Positions 14,375 to 14,517 of a DNA stretch of 14,517 nucleotides are shown here, in pieces. This stretch comes from C7867-006 sp040079825. GTDB taxonomy: Bacteria; Patescibacteriota; Minisyncoccia; Phycocordibacterales; DATDWN01. A program made the translations under genes and the position numbers. Numbering within the stretch: the first letter of the stretch is position 1; each line of letters opens with the position of its first letter. The notes under the pieces are model-generated. The model was not told where the DNA came from and did no database searches. It was given only the letters and a program-made list of their open reading frames with translations. The stretch spans positions 1 through 14,517 of the forward strand of contig JBEBJP010000020.1 of the NCBI GenBank assembly GCA_040079825.1. The letters are read 5' to 3'.

Positions 14375-14404
14375 CTTTGCTGCTTTCTTCTTTTTTGCTG
14401 CCAT
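14360..14404 (-). CDS. 14-residue Lys/Ala peptide (possible leader peptide or mini basic protein)
   Basis: The ORF reads MAAKKKKAAKKKRA then TAG: two near-identical hexapeptides (AAKKKK, AAKKKR) with eight basic residues of fourteen. It sits alone between a promoter-like pair (14469-14441) and a 17-bp terminator, and directly upstream of secA. The composition is like the Lys/Ala tails of histone-H1-like bacterial proteins, but the length is far too short for one. No Shine-Dalgarno is seen; AGGGTGA lies too far upstream. It may be a nucleic-acid-binding mini-protein, a leader peptide controlling secA, or a short RNA that happens to contain an ORF. Confidence 0.5.
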   Translation of the reverse strand: MAAKKKKAAKKKRA

Positions 14405-14440
14405 GATATTTGTTTATCAATCACCCTGTGACAAGTAACT

Positions 14441-14469
14441 GATATAAATTATTTTTTTAAAGTGTTCAA
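14441..14469 (-). promoter_or_regulatory. Candidate promoter of the Lys/Ala mini-ORF, with overlapping dyad
   Basis: TTGAAC (14469-14464) and TATATC (14446-14441) are exactly 17 bases apart; the start would be near 14434, giving a leader of about 30 bases. A dyad with CAACGA (14467-14472) and TCGTTG (14485-14490) arms, nearly continuous through an AT centre, overlaps the -35 and could be an operator. A second perfect TATAAT (14511-14506) lies further upstream. Confidence 0.5.
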
Positions 14470-14517
14470 CGATAATAAATTATTTCGTTGTTCCGACCTG
14501 TGTTAATTATAGTACAT

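Noticed and set aside
14280..14420. 47-residue N-terminal extension of SecA
   Set aside because: The extension reads through the 17-bp terminator and the Lys/Ala ORF in another frame, and family SecA begins near MSFLSNIFG.

Overview
The window looks like a chromosomal segment of an AT-rich candidate phyla radiation bacterium (Patescibacteria, probably the Parcubacteria side). The support is indirect: very compact gene packing, small single-membrane-segment proteins, a valyl-tRNA synthetase of only 708 residues, a DsbB plus thioredoxin pair, a separate MYG1-like hydrolase, and a large secreted protein built from DUF11 and Ig-like modules. Stop codons seen are TAA and TAG and all frames read well with the standard bacterial code. 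No 16S rRNA or CRISPR array is present, and no insertion sequence was recognised, so the taxonomic placement is inference.

Layout, left to right. 1-2307 (minus): a secreted, Ser-rich, multi-domain surface protein whose 3' end runs off the left edge. 2308-2604: a divergent control region with four copies of a 10-base motif, two dyads and promoter-like boxes. 2605-6012 (plus): valS, a PrsW-type membrane protease and an Hsp20 chaperone in close succession, ended by a strong bidirectional terminator. 6017-7185 (minus): ftsB-like division gene, glutaredoxin, tRNA-Arg(CCU), an 87-residue membrane protein and tRNA-Phe(GAA), apparently one interleaved unit ending at the same terminator. 7214-7324 (plus): a 36-codon membrane peptide gene lying between ftsB and MYG1. 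7321-9171 (minus): thioredoxin-like protein, DsbB and a MYG1-family hydrolase, tightly packed; the first two look like an oxidative protein-folding pair on the membrane.

9321-9851 (minus): an unrecognised gene of clearly higher G+C than its surroundings, with its own promoter, a good Shine-Dalgarno site and its own terminator. 10122-10955 (minus): an isopenicillin-N-synthase-like Fe(II) oxygenase, also bounded by terminators. 11060-14279 (minus): secA followed, one base after its stop, by a winged-helix/Nudix protein. 14306-14469 (minus): a promoter, a 14-codon Lys/Ala ORF and a 17-bp terminator directly in front of secA. The mutually exclusive hairpins there resemble a leader-peptide attenuator; this is the most original observation in the window, though it rests on low-complexity sequence.

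Most genes are housekeeping: translation (valS, two tRNAs), envelope and secretion (secA, surface protein), thiol redox (glutaredoxin inside, DsbB/thioredoxin outside), division and proteostasis. The accessory part is 9.3-11.8 kb. Many starts lack a Shine-Dalgarno sequence and some sit 7-11 bases behind a -10-like box, which suggests very short leaders.
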